Shown: positions 1 through 6,002, numbered from the stretch's first letter. The stretch is 6,009 nt of DNA from an uncultured Collinsella sp. (GCA_938045085.1 CALINZ010000173.1:1-6009), one strand, 5' to 3'. The notes: a model not told the origin generated them from the letters alone. Program-made: numbers and translations.

Positions 1-1067
1 TGGCTACCCCTAAGATTTCCGTCGTCGTTCCTATCTACAAGGTGGAGGAGTGCCTGGCATGGTGCCTGGATTCCCTACTCGCGCAGGATATGCCCGGTTG
101 GGAAGGTGTGCTGGTCAACGATGGCTCGCCGGATGGGTCGCGCGATATTGCAGCTGCTTATTGCGAAAAGGATTCGCGCTTTAAGCTGGTCGATAAGCCC
201 AACGGTGGTCTGTCGAGCGCCCGCAATGCGGGTATCGCTGCGTCCTCGGCTCCCATCGTCGCGTTCTTGGATTCCGACGACCGCTTTACGCCCGATGCGT
301 GCCGTGTAATCGTCGATGCCTTTGAGCGTGAGGATTGCGACGTTTTGACCTTTGGCGCGAACCCGTATCCGCTGGAGGCGGGGTATCCGTGGCTTAACTA
401 TGTGCTGAGCCCACGCGACGTTTCGTTTGAGGGCTATAGCTCCGACCTGCTGTTTAAGGAAGCGTCTCGCCCCTTTGCATGGCGCACCGCTTGCAAGCGC
501 GCTTTTTTGCTGGGCAACGGGATCGTGTTCGACGAAACCGTTAAGTATGGCGAGGATCAGGTCTTTGATTTTGCCGTCTATGGCCGTTCGCGCAAGACTG
601 CGCTTATCTCGAACAAGCTGTACGACTATCGCGTGGCACGCAAGGGCTCGCTCATGGACACCATGCGCTATGACGATGAGACACGTTTGCTGGAGCACGT
701 GAAGATCTACTCCGCGGTGCTGGCCGATTGGCGCCGTGATGGGCTCGATGCCCAGCATGCCGATGACCTGGCGTACTTCCTGTGTGATCTGGTGCTGTAC
801 GATGCGCTCAGGCTCCTGGGCTTGGGCTGTTGCAAGGTGTTCGCTGCCGTTGCCGCGGCGCTTGACGGTTCTGCCGTGGGCAGTGATGCTGCGCTTGCGC
901 AATGCGATCCTTCTGTTGCCGCCATGGTGCGTGCGGCGCTTGTCGGTAAGGCTCCTGCTGCTCGTTTGTGCAAAAAGCTCATGTTCAATTACGACGTCTT
1001 GAGATTTGGACGCCTGGGCGCGTACAAGCGCATGGCTGCGAACGCCCTGGGAAAGCGAGAAGTGTAG
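1..1067 (+). CDS. Family-2 glycosyltransferase, start codon truncated by one base at the window edge
   Basis: Likely transfers a sugar from a nucleotide-sugar donor onto a growing surface polysaccharide at the cytoplasmic face of the membrane. The open frame runs from base 3 (Ala-Thr-Pro-Lys, then ISVVVPIYK). Bases 1-2 are TG, so the start is probably an ATG whose A lies just outside the window, giving about 355 residues. A start at the GTG at base 42 would remove the first strand of the GT-A fold and is unlikely. Visible GT2 hallmarks, numbered from the inferred Met: ISVVVPIYK at about 6-14, VNDGSPDGS at about 39-47, the GGLSSARNAG segment at about 69-78, the DxD-type metal site DSDD at 91-94, and a later YGEDQVFDF segment with the likely catalytic acidic residues. 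The C-terminal third is helical and less conserved. No transmembrane segment is evident. The stop TAG (1065-1067) touches the next ATG directly, so the two genes form one operon. The exact sugar cannot be named. Confidence 0.9.
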   Translation, partial: ATPKISVVVPIYKVEECLAWCLDSLLAQDMPGWEGVLVNDGSPDGSRDIAAAYCEKDSRFKLVDKPNGGLSSARNAGIAASSAPIVAFLDSDDRFTPDACRVIVDAFEREDCDVLTFGANPYPLEAGYPWLNYVLSPRDVSFEGYSSDLLFKEASRPFAWRTACKRAFLLGNGIVFDETVKYGEDQVFDFAVYGRSRKTALISNKLYDYRVARKGSLMDTMRYDDETRLLEHVKIYSAVLADWRRDGLDAQHADDLAYFLCDLVLYDALRLLGLGCCKVFAAVAAALDGSAVGSDAALAQCDPSVAAMVRAALVGKAPAARLCKKLMFNYDVLRFGRLGAYKRMAANALGKREV

Positions 1068-3455
1068 ATGAGTATCAAGCGTTTGGCACTTTGCCGCAGT
1101 CAGGGCCGTCTGTTTGTGCTGCTTCGTTTTGCCGGTCAGGATGTCGCCGCGCTTATTGAGCGGGAGGGCTCTCAGGCGTTTGCCCATGCGACGACGAGCG
1201 GTTCTTGTGTGCCGTCGCTGGTGCTCCCGGTCGATCATGGCCGTGTACTGGCGCTTTGTCCTTCCGTTTCCGATTACGAGCGCGAGCTCGCCGTCTTGGT
1301 GCTTCCGTTTTTGGATGGCTCGTCGATGGATGTCGTTTTTGCATCCGGTGGCCAAAGGTTGGGCTCCATTCGCCTCGATAGCCGCGTGGCCAAGCTGGAA
1401 TCCAAGGTTAACTACAAAGCAAAGCCTGCGCTGTGCGCGCTTATCCGCGATGCGCAGCGTGGCGAATGCTGCGGTCGCAACGAGATCGATGCCATTCGCT
1501 ATTTACCGGCAGACGTCGGCGCGGTGTGGCGCTATGAGGTTACCTGGGCGGGAGAACCCCAGTGCTCACCTGAGCTCCAGATCTTCGATACGCATATGAA
1601 TGCCATCGATGCTACCGTGCATGTGTTTGAGTCGCAGGTCGATGTGCCGCAGCGCAACGGTTGCCGCGTCAATAAAACGTATCTGAGCGTTGAGATGCCT
1701 CAGGATATACGAGATTTTGTCGCGATTGTGAGCGATCCCACGGAGCAGATCCAGAGCGGGTTTTGCGCCATGGATGGTCGCCTGTACAACGGCATGGTCG
1801 ATGACAGTTGGAACCGCATGAAGGACGCGCGCGCAGACGACGCAGCTTATCGACGTTGGTTTGAGCAGCATCGCGCAAAGCCGGGCGATCTGGCGTGCCA
1901 GCGTGTCGCTTCGGCGGCCTTTGCCTATAGGCCGCTCGTGAGCATTGTGGTGCCGTGCTACAAGACTGATCGGGTCTACCTGCGTGAGCTGCTGGACTCG
2001 GTGCTAGCCCAGAGCTATGACAACTGGGAACTGCTCCTTATGGATGCCTCGCCTGAATGGGATGTGGTGGCCGCCCTTGCGGCAGGTGCCAACGACGAGC
2101 GCATCCGTCGCATCGAACTTCCCGGCAACGGCGGCATTGTGGTCAACACCAACGCAGGTATCGAGCAAGCGACGGGCGACTACATCGCGTTCTTGGACCA
2201 TGACGACATCCTGGAACCGGACGCGTTATTCCACTATGTTGCCGCGCTGAATAAGGCGGCCGAGGGCGAGCGTCCCCAGGTCCTGTTCTGCGACGAGGAC
2301 ATGTTCCAGAAAACGGGGGAGTGGGGCCAGCCGGTCTTTAAGACCGTACTCAACGTCGACCTGCTCTATAGCCATAACTGCGTGACGCATTTCCTGATGG
2401 TGGAGAAGGCGCTCATCGATCACATTGGTATGTCCCCAGAAGACGTTGCGGGCGCCCAGGACTACGACTTGACGCTTCGCTGCCTTGCAGCCGGCGCGCG
2501 CTTTGAGCACGTTGCGCATGTGCTGTATCACTGGCGCGTGCATCCGGGATCGACCGCCGATGGCTCTGCCGATAGCAAGCCGTATGCCATTGAAGCGGGT
2601 CGTCTTGCGCTGCAGCGCCACTTTAACGCGCTGGGCGTTCACGGAACGGTCGAGGAGACCGAGACGCCGTTTGTCTACCGCATGCGCCATGCGCTGCCGG
2701 AGCCTGCGCCGCTGGTGAGCATTGTGATCCCCACCAAGGATCACATTGAGACGCTCGATGCCTGCGTGATGTCGATCGCCCAGAAGGCCACGTATACCAA
2801 TTACGAGATCGTCTTGGTGGAGAACAACAGTGAAGCCCCGGAGACGTTTGCGTATTACGAAACCCTGCCAGAGCGCGTGGCTGCAGCATCCGAAGGCAAG
2901 GGCATCGCGCGCGTTGTGTACTGGCCGGGCGAGTTCAATTACTCTCAGATCATCAATTTTGGTGTGAAGCACGCCAAGGGTGACTACCTGCTGCTGCTGA
3001 ACAACGATACCGAGGTCATAAGCCCGGACTTTATCGAAGAGATGATGGGCTATCTGCAGCGTCCCGATGCGGGCGTGGTGGGCGCCAAACTCTACTTTGC
3101 CGATCATCTGGTGCAGCATGCCGGCATTTTGGTTGGCGTGCGTGGCGCACTTGCCCATGCCAACCAGGACTTCTCGGCAAAGCGCGAGGGCTATCTTGCC
3201 CGTGCCGTGCGCCCGGGCAACTTTAGCGCCGTGACGGGTGCCTGCCAGATGGTGCGACGCGACGTATTTGAGCGCGTCGGCGGCTACAACGAGGAATTCG
3301 CCGTCGGCTTTAACGACGCAGACTTTTGCCCTCGGGTGTGGGTGGCCGGCTACCGCACCATCTTTACGCCCTATGCAGAGCTGTACCACCACGAGTTCAC
3401 CTCGCGCGGCAGGGGAGAGGGCAACGAGGAAAAACTGCGCCGCTGGAAGCGCTAG
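1068..3455 (+). CDS. Large tandem-domain family-2 glycosyltransferase, C-terminus cut by an in-frame TAG
   Basis: A 795-residue protein predicted to add sugars in surface polysaccharide assembly. Residues 1 to about 288 form an N-terminal region I do not recognise. The first GT2 domain begins at PLVSIVVPCYK (from residue 289) with the metal site DHDD at 377-380. The second begins at PLVSIVIPTKD (from residue 548), has NNDTE at 645-649 in the DxD position, a TGACQMVRRDVF segment near 722, GFNDADFC near 747-754 as the probable catalytic region, and a final LYHHE near 775. Both domains look intact, so this is probably bifunctional or one domain is structural. The ATG at 1068 abuts the upstream stop, consistent with coupled translation. 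The frame ends at TAG 3453-3455, but the downstream codons still encode a family-like tail. The intended protein is therefore probably 828 residues ending at 3554. Whether the 795-residue form is active is unknown. GC content is about 60% in a sampled 60-base line, typical of the host. Confidence 0.9.
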   Translation: MSIKRLALCRSQGRLFVLLRFAGQDVAALIEREGSQAFAHATTSGSCVPSLVLPVDHGRVLALCPSVSDYERELAVLVLPFLDGSSMDVVFASGGQRLGSIRLDSRVAKLESKVNYKAKPALCALIRDAQRGECCGRNEIDAIRYLPADVGAVWRYEVTWAGEPQCSPELQIFDTHMNAIDATVHVFESQVDVPQRNGCRVNKTYLSVEMPQDIRDFVAIVSDPTEQIQSGFCAMDGRLYNGMVDDSWNRMKDARADDAAYRRWFEQHRAKPGDLACQRVASAAFAYRPLVSIVVPCYKTDRVYLRELLDSVLAQSYDNWELLLMDASPEWDVVAALAAGANDERIRRIELPGNGGIVVNTNAGIEQATGDYIAFLDHDDILEPDALFHYVAALNKAAEGERPQVLFCDEDMFQKTGEWGQPVFKTVLNVDLLYSHNCVTHFLMVEKALIDHIGMSPEDVAGAQDYDLTLRCLAAGARFEHVAHVLYHWRVHPGSTADGSADSKPYAIEAGRLALQRHFNALGVHGTVEETETPFVYRMRHALPEPAPLVSIVIPTKDHIETLDACVMSIAQKATYTNYEIVLVENNSEAPETFAYYETLPERVAAASEGKGIARVVYWPGEFNYSQIINFGVKHAKGDYLLLLNNDTEVISPDFIEEMMGYLQRPDAGVVGAKLYFADHLVQHAGILVGVRGALAHANQDFSAKREGYLARAVRPGNFSAVTGACQMVRRDVFERVGGYNEEFAVGFNDADFCPRVWVAGYRTIFTPYAELYHHEFTSRGRGEGNEEKLRRWKR

Positions 3456-3554
3456 CAAGCACTGTTCATGCGGCGCTGGCCTGAGTTCTTCTTGGATGGC
3501 GATCCGTGGCTCGGGCCGAACCTATCCTCCGACAGTGAGTACTTCTCGTTTTAG
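3453..3554 (+). pseudogene. Orphaned 32-codon C-terminal tail of the tandem glycosyltransferase
   Basis: After the TAG at 3453-3455 the same reading frame stays open until TAG at 3552-3554. The tail contains FMRRWPEFFLDGDPW and GPNLSSDSEYFSF. From memory of this glycosyltransferase family, proteins commonly end with a pattern like GDPYYNPNLS...D..DFSL, so this is coding sequence cut off from its gene and not random sequence. A single substitution in a CAG or GAG codon would explain the stop. The tail has no start site of its own, so it would be translated only by readthrough or suppression. Alternatives are a base-calling error or a true, tolerated truncation. The final four bases overlap the end of the convergent ATPase gene. 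Confidence 0.75.
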
Positions 3555-4528
3555 TGCGAAGTAATGCCAAGGTCCGGCAAAGTATCCTCCAGAGCTGCAA
3601 GAGCGGTGGGGTTCAGGTACTCCTCGTTCAAGCAGCTCTTGTCATATCGAAAACGTGTGTCTCGTGAGCATTCGATGAGTTCTGCAGTAAAGAACTTCTC
3701 CCAGCTAAAGAACTTTGAGCTTTCGATATGTTCAGCGGGGTTAAGCAGCATGTCCTTAATGTGTTTGCTGTTGAATAATCCCGACTTCAACACGAGCCAT
3801 TCAAACGATTCCGGTAGGAATAGCTTGATGTTCTTTCGGCGCAATAGAGCAGCTGCTTCCGCAATTTCTGGTCCAAAGGCGGCACCGTCGGCAATCACGA
3901 GGATGTCGTTTTCCGGTGCGTCCATAATGCAGTTGCAAATATTTGATTTGCCTCCCGCGCTGATGCATTTAATGCTGCTCTTTTTGCATAGCAAACTGAA
4001 GAATTCGTAGCCCGAATTTGTGTCCTCGACAATGACAAGCTCGGGCCTCTCGCCTCTAAAATCAGTATCACCGTAAATACGATATGTAGAGGTGTAGACA
4101 CGAGAGTAAACGGGATACTTCGTTGTGGTTCGGTTGGTGTTCTTAAGACCGTAGATTTCATCAACGCTATAGGGCAGTTGGCGCAGTGACTCTCTGGCGA
4201 CAATTACGTAGTAGTTTGAGCTACGCTTTGCTTCATGGGCAAATTCTCTTGATCGAACAAAAGTATTGCCCTCATCAATAAAAACAATACTGCTGGAAAT
4301 CTCTTGGAGATCTCTACGCCAATATTTTCCAGATATTGTTTTACAGGGCACTTTGCAACTTACTGTTACGCCGCTTTGTGCCCCAAGCTCTTCGTGAGCT
4401 GCCACCATATCAAGCAGAGTTGTCTTGCCTGTAGCACTGTTACCTTGGATGATGGTCAGATTTCTATTGATGGTCAGTTTAAACTGAACCCGGTTATTTT
4501 GAATAATTACCTTGTATGATCCGCGCAT
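3551..4528 (-). CDS. P-loop ATPase with Toprim-like C-terminal half
   Basis: A 325-residue protein starting at ATG 4528. I chose this over the in-frame ATG at 4549 because AAGGGAG (4537-4543) lies 8 nt upstream of it and because it forms a TGATG overlap with the stop of the preceding gene. In this numbering, GNSATGKT at 29-36 is a Walker A motif and IVFIDEG (Asp85, Glu86) is a Walker B motif. A segment with YYVIVARES and LPYSVDEIYG (about 106-127) follows. No ABC signature motif is seen. The second half has LVIVEDTNSG (Glu168), SAGGKSN (about 190-196) and LVIADGAAFG (Asp214), an order reminiscent of a Toprim fold, though the usual second Asp of the DxD motif is absent. From memory, it matches a family common in gut Firmicutes, often mislabelled 'translation initiation factor 2'. 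It pairs with the DUF4869-like gene. Sampled GC is about 37%, far below the glycosyltransferases. ATP binding is well supported; the biological role is not known. Confidence 0.85.
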   Translation of the reverse strand: MRGSYKVIIQNNRVQFKLTINRNLTIIQGNSATGKTTLLDMVAAHEELGAQSGVTVSCKVPCKTISGKYWRRDLQEISSSIVFIDEGNTFVRSREFAHEAKRSSNYYVIVARESLRQLPYSVDEIYGLKNTNRTTTKYPVYSRVYTSTYRIYGDTDFRGERPELVIVEDTNSGYEFFSLLCKKSSIKCISAGGKSNICNCIMDAPENDILVIADGAAFGPEIAEAAALLRRKNIKLFLPESFEWLVLKSGLFNSKHIKDMLLNPAEHIESSKFFSWEKFFTAELIECSRDTRFRYDKSCLNEEYLNPTALAALEDTLPDLGITSH

Positions 4529-4977
4529 CAGGAGTTCTCCCTTAGGCATTTTCCAGCTATGGGGACAAGGTCAAACATTGTGTGGACTATATCGCCCGTA
4601 TTTGCAATGGTTACCGTGAATTTGCCGTTTCCAAAATCCATTATGTGGTAGAGATTGATTGCTAAATCCTTTTGCGCGGCGATCCTCAGAATCCAGTAGG
4701 CGCAATTATCACCGCAATTTGAGGCGTTATATATATTCTGCGGCATAAAGTACATAAGCAGTAGCGTTTTGGTGCCGCTGGATAGTTTCTCGGGAGGAAT
4801 GATGCCTAGAATCTTGGTATCGATTGCATTGGGGCCTACCACGGTGCCTTTGTCGATGGATTTTATGACCCTTTGGGCAAAGGAGTCTTGAAACCACTGG
4901 GGCGAATATACGTTATCGAAGTAAACGGACGTGTTGTAGATAACGTTTTCCATATCACCATAGTGAATTGTTAGCAC
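4528..4977 (-). CDS. DUF4869-like protein, first gene of the ATPase operon
   Basis: A 149-residue protein starting at GTG 4977 with the sequence (V/M)LTIHYGDMENVIYNTSVYFDN. A longer in-frame ATG at 5007 has no ribosome-binding site, whereas AAGGAG at 4983-4988 lies 5 nt before the GTG. The GTG also gives the N-terminus I remember for the DUF4869 family (MLTIHYGDM). Other recognisable segments are IIPPEKLSSGTKTLLLM at about 59-75, the Cys-pair motif NCGDNC at 87-92, INLYHIMDFGNGKF at about 107-119, and NTGDIVH near 126. No signal peptide, membrane segment or known catalytic motif is evident, so the protein is probably cytoplasmic. Its TGA (4528-4530) shares a base with the ATG of the ATPase gene, implying tightly coupled synthesis and probably a physical or functional partnership. 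Family assignment is from memory and the function is unknown. Confidence 0.8.
   Translation of the reverse strand: MLTIHYGDMENVIYNTSVYFDNVYSPQWFQDSFAQRVIKSIDKGTVVGPNAIDTKILGIIPPEKLSSGTKTLLLMYFMPQNIYNASNCGDNCAYWILRIAAQKDLAINLYHIMDFGNGKFTVTIANTGDIVHTMFDLVPIAGKCLRENS
4537..4543 (-). promoter_or_regulatory. Ribosome-binding site deciding the ATG start of the ATPase
   Basis: AAGGGAG lies inside the last codons of the DUF4869-like gene, 8 nt before ATG 4528. The stop and start share one base (TGATG), the usual arrangement for translational coupling. The alternative ATG at 4549 has only GCTGGAAA in front of it. Confidence 0.75.
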
Positions 4978-4982
4978 GTCAG

Positions 4983-4988
4983 CTCCTT
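4983..4988 (-). promoter_or_regulatory. Ribosome-binding site deciding the GTG start of the DUF4869-like gene
   Basis: On the minus strand AAGGAG is followed by CTGAC and then GTG at 4977-4975. The 5-nt spacing and near-perfect Shine-Dalgarno match favour this start. The upstream ATG at 5007 is preceded by CTCACTAG, which has no such match. Confidence 0.8.
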
Positions 4989-5019
4989 CGGCTTGCTGAT
5001 TTGGCATCTAGTGAGATTG

Positions 5020-5025
5020 ATTATA
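5020..5025 (-). promoter_or_regulatory. Probable -10 element of the DUF4869/ATPase operon
   Basis: A perfect TATAAT on the minus strand sits 43 bases upstream of the GTG start. It predicts a transcript start near 5013 and a leader of about 36 nt, which would place the ATG at 5007 almost at the 5' end and agrees with the GTG choice. No convincing -35 box is found at 16-19 nt spacing. The GC-rich inverted repeat at 5040-5058 covers that position and could be where a regulator acts. Confidence 0.4.
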
Positions 5026-5039
5026 TCGCAGCACATGAG

Positions 5040-5058
5040 GCGGGCGTTATCGGCCCGC
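5040..5058. repeat. GC-rich inverted repeat upstream of the operon promoter
   Basis: GCGGGC (5040-5045) and GCCCGC (5053-5058) are perfect inverted repeats around a 7-base centre. There is no T-run on either side, so it is unlikely to be an intrinsic terminator. Its position over the expected -35 region of the minus-strand promoter makes an operator possible, but this is only positional evidence. Confidence 0.35.
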
Positions 5059-5115
5059 GGTAGATGTGATTGATGACCAAGGTTTGAATTTAATTTGACC
5101 CTGCCCGTGCGTAGC

Positions 5116-5144
5116 TTGCTTTAGTGGCTTGAGTTATAGATAAT
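5116..5144 (+). promoter_or_regulatory. Probable promoter of the structured RNA and downstream gene
   Basis: TTGCTT (5116-5121) and GATAAT (5139-5144) are separated by 17 bases; GATAAT matches the -10 consensus at five of six positions and TTGCTT matches the -35 at three of six. The predicted transcript start is near 5151, just ahead of the hairpin-rich stretch. Other -10-like sequences overlap in this AT-rich segment, so the exact start is uncertain. Confidence 0.4.
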
Positions 5145-5243
5145 AATCTTGAGCTAAGCTCCGTGTGGCGGCACGTAAAAGCTGTACTGTGCTTGGGCAG
5201 GTAAAAAGTCCAAGACGATTAGATATCCGAGAGGATATCGAGC

Positions 5244-5291
5244 CCGCACCGGGGAGATAAGGTGAGTCCGCGCCGGGGACTATAATTCCGG
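5244..5291 (+). repeat. Two imperfect 24-base tandem repeats in the RNA
   Basis: The units start at 5244 and 5268. Their first 12 bases match at 11 of 12 positions (CCGC, A or G, then CCGGGGA). After that they share only a one-base-shifted ATAA. The core CCGGGG occurs a third time in the 5' arm of the terminator (5360-5365 region). Short tandem repeats are a feature of many type III antitoxin RNAs, but two weak copies are slender evidence. Confidence 0.5.
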
Positions 5292-5357
5292 CGACAACTA
5301 GGTTTCCGTGAGGATGCCGCGGCTGACAGCCAGCAGAAAACCGCCTCTTTGATTATC

Positions 5358-5381
5358 AGCCGGGGTTATCCCGGCTTTTTT
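5358..5381 (+). terminator. Intrinsic terminator between the RNA and the nuclease-like gene
   Basis: AGCCGGG (5358-5364) pairs perfectly with CCCGGCT (5370-5376) around GTTAT, and a run of six T follows (5376-5381). The T-run ends 12 bases before the ATG at 5394, so the gene can be transcribed from the upstream promoter only by readthrough or anti-termination. On the minus strand the hairpin is not followed by a T-run. Confidence 0.85.
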
Positions 5382-5393
5382 GATTGGGGCAGT

Positions 5394-6002
5394 ATGGGTA
5401 GGGCTGAAGATCGGAAGGCGATAGTTGCGGAAATTAATCAGGCAGCAAAACTTTATCGCGGTTTTCTTGTCGGAAAGTCATTCATGTACGTTTTCGATGA
5501 CAGGTATATCGAAGTTATTTATAAGGCCGAAAATTTCAAGCATTTAACTGGCGTAGATAGTCATTTGTCGGCTAAGCAGTTTTTCAAATTGGCATCCAGA
5601 GGAAAACTTGCTGCGTCGCAGATCGACTTTTCGAATCGCCATCCCTACGCTCTGTGTCGCAGAAAAGTCAACCATATTGTTCAGCTTGCCTCTTTTGCAA
5701 CCTCCGCGTGCTTTATGCTCGAAGACATATCAACAAAATCGCAGTGCTATAAGTTTGGAACAACAGACTTGAACTTTTCCTTACTCATGAACTATAGGGG
5801 CGGTTGTTATATTGCTGAATCTTTAAGGGACGAAGATTGTTTTTCAAAGGCCCACGATGTGCATCTGGTCACTCATATCTTTTCGAGACAGAACGATAAG
5901 AAGCTATATGATTCCCTCTTGTTTAAAGATGGTGAGTTCGATGATTCCCAGCTTCCAAGAACTATTAGGTCTCTCCTAGATCCCTCTCTTCTTGCTCATT
6001 AG
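5394..6002 (+). CDS. PBECR4-like (BECR-fold nuclease-like) protein, candidate toxin
   Basis: A 202-residue protein, numbered from ATG 5394. A longer frame from TTG 5349 would have to translate through the terminator hairpin and has no ribosome-binding site, so I reject it. The ATG has only a weak GGGG four bases upstream. Notable segments: YRGFLVGKSFMYVF (21-34), NFKHLTGVDSHLSAKQFF (47-64) with His50, RHPYALCRRKVNHI (82-95), YKFGTTDLNFSLLMN (119-133) and CYIAESLRDEDCF (138-150). This order (HLTG, A..F, HP...K, a strand-rich half, then a Y-x-x-E-S-L segment) matches my memory of PBECR4 domains, grouped with barnase/EndoU/colicin E5/RelE-like nucleases. If right, the likely substrate is RNA. 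Catalytic residues cannot be assigned confidently. No signal peptide or membrane helix is seen. AT-leaning codon use resembles the minus-strand operon and not the glycosyltransferases. The stop lies seven bases from the window end, so any partner gene beyond it is invisible. Confidence 0.7.
   Translation: MGRAEDRKAIVAEINQAAKLYRGFLVGKSFMYVFDDRYIEVIYKAENFKHLTGVDSHLSAKQFFKLASRGKLAASQIDFSNRHPYALCRRKVNHIVQLASFATSACFMLEDISTKSQCYKFGTTDLNFSLLMNYRGGCYIAESLRDEDCFSKAHDVHLVTHIFSRQNDKKLYDSLLFKDGEFDDSQLPRTIRSLLDPSLLAH

Larger units (their letters stand above)
5151..5382 (+). ncRNA. Candidate structured non-coding RNA or leader ending in an intrinsic terminator
   Basis: This non-coding stretch is folded-RNA-like by eye. 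In order: a stem 5171-5177/5185-5192 with one bulged base; a stem 5192-5197/5209-5214; a perfect 7-bp stem 5222-5228/5233-5239 closed by the GNRA loop GAGA; two imperfect 24-base repeats at 5244-5291; a stem 5271-5276/5288-5293; a second GNRA hairpin 5301-5307/5312-5318 with loop GTGA and one mismatch; a small stem 5321-5324/5328-5331; and a terminator. One sampled line (5221-5280) is about 63% G+C, while a line in the gene that follows is about 40%, a contrast typical of structured RNA. No long open frame fits here. I do not recognise it as any common riboswitch, RNase P, tmRNA or SRP RNA. It may be an antitoxin RNA for the downstream nuclease-like protein or an attenuator leader. The 5' end is inferred from the promoter guess. 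Confidence 0.5.

Noticed and set aside
75..1355. Long minus-strand open frame of 426 codons opposite the first glycosyltransferase
   Set aside because: It spans two real plus-strand genes, has a basic low-complexity composition and no recognisable domain; it is a codon-bias shadow common in GC-rich DNA.
2226..3458. Long minus-strand open frame of 410 codons opposite the tandem glycosyltransferase
   Set aside because: It lies wholly antisense to a well-supported gene and shows no domain or ribosome-binding evidence.
5040..5058. Inverted repeat as an intrinsic terminator
   Set aside because: No T-run follows on either strand, and it lies upstream of the minus-strand promoter with no gene to terminate.
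5192..5331. CRISPR-like array
   Set aside because: Only two imperfect 24-base repeats with no spacers of regular length and no cas genes.
5314..5352. Possible 12-codon leader peptide (ATG CCG CGG ... TGA)
   Set aside because: Its GAGG-like sequence directly abuts the ATG, the spacing is too short for initiation, and it overlaps a predicted hairpin.
5151..5382. Known riboswitch (TPP, cobalamin, FMN, glycine, c-di-GMP, guanidine) or housekeeping RNA
   Set aside because: None of the conserved core sequences I remember for these classes could be found; a covariance search would settle it.
5349..5393. TTG start at 5349 for the nuclease-like protein
   Set aside because: It would place the terminator hairpin inside the coding region, has no Shine-Dalgarno sequence, and the added residues are the translated terminator.
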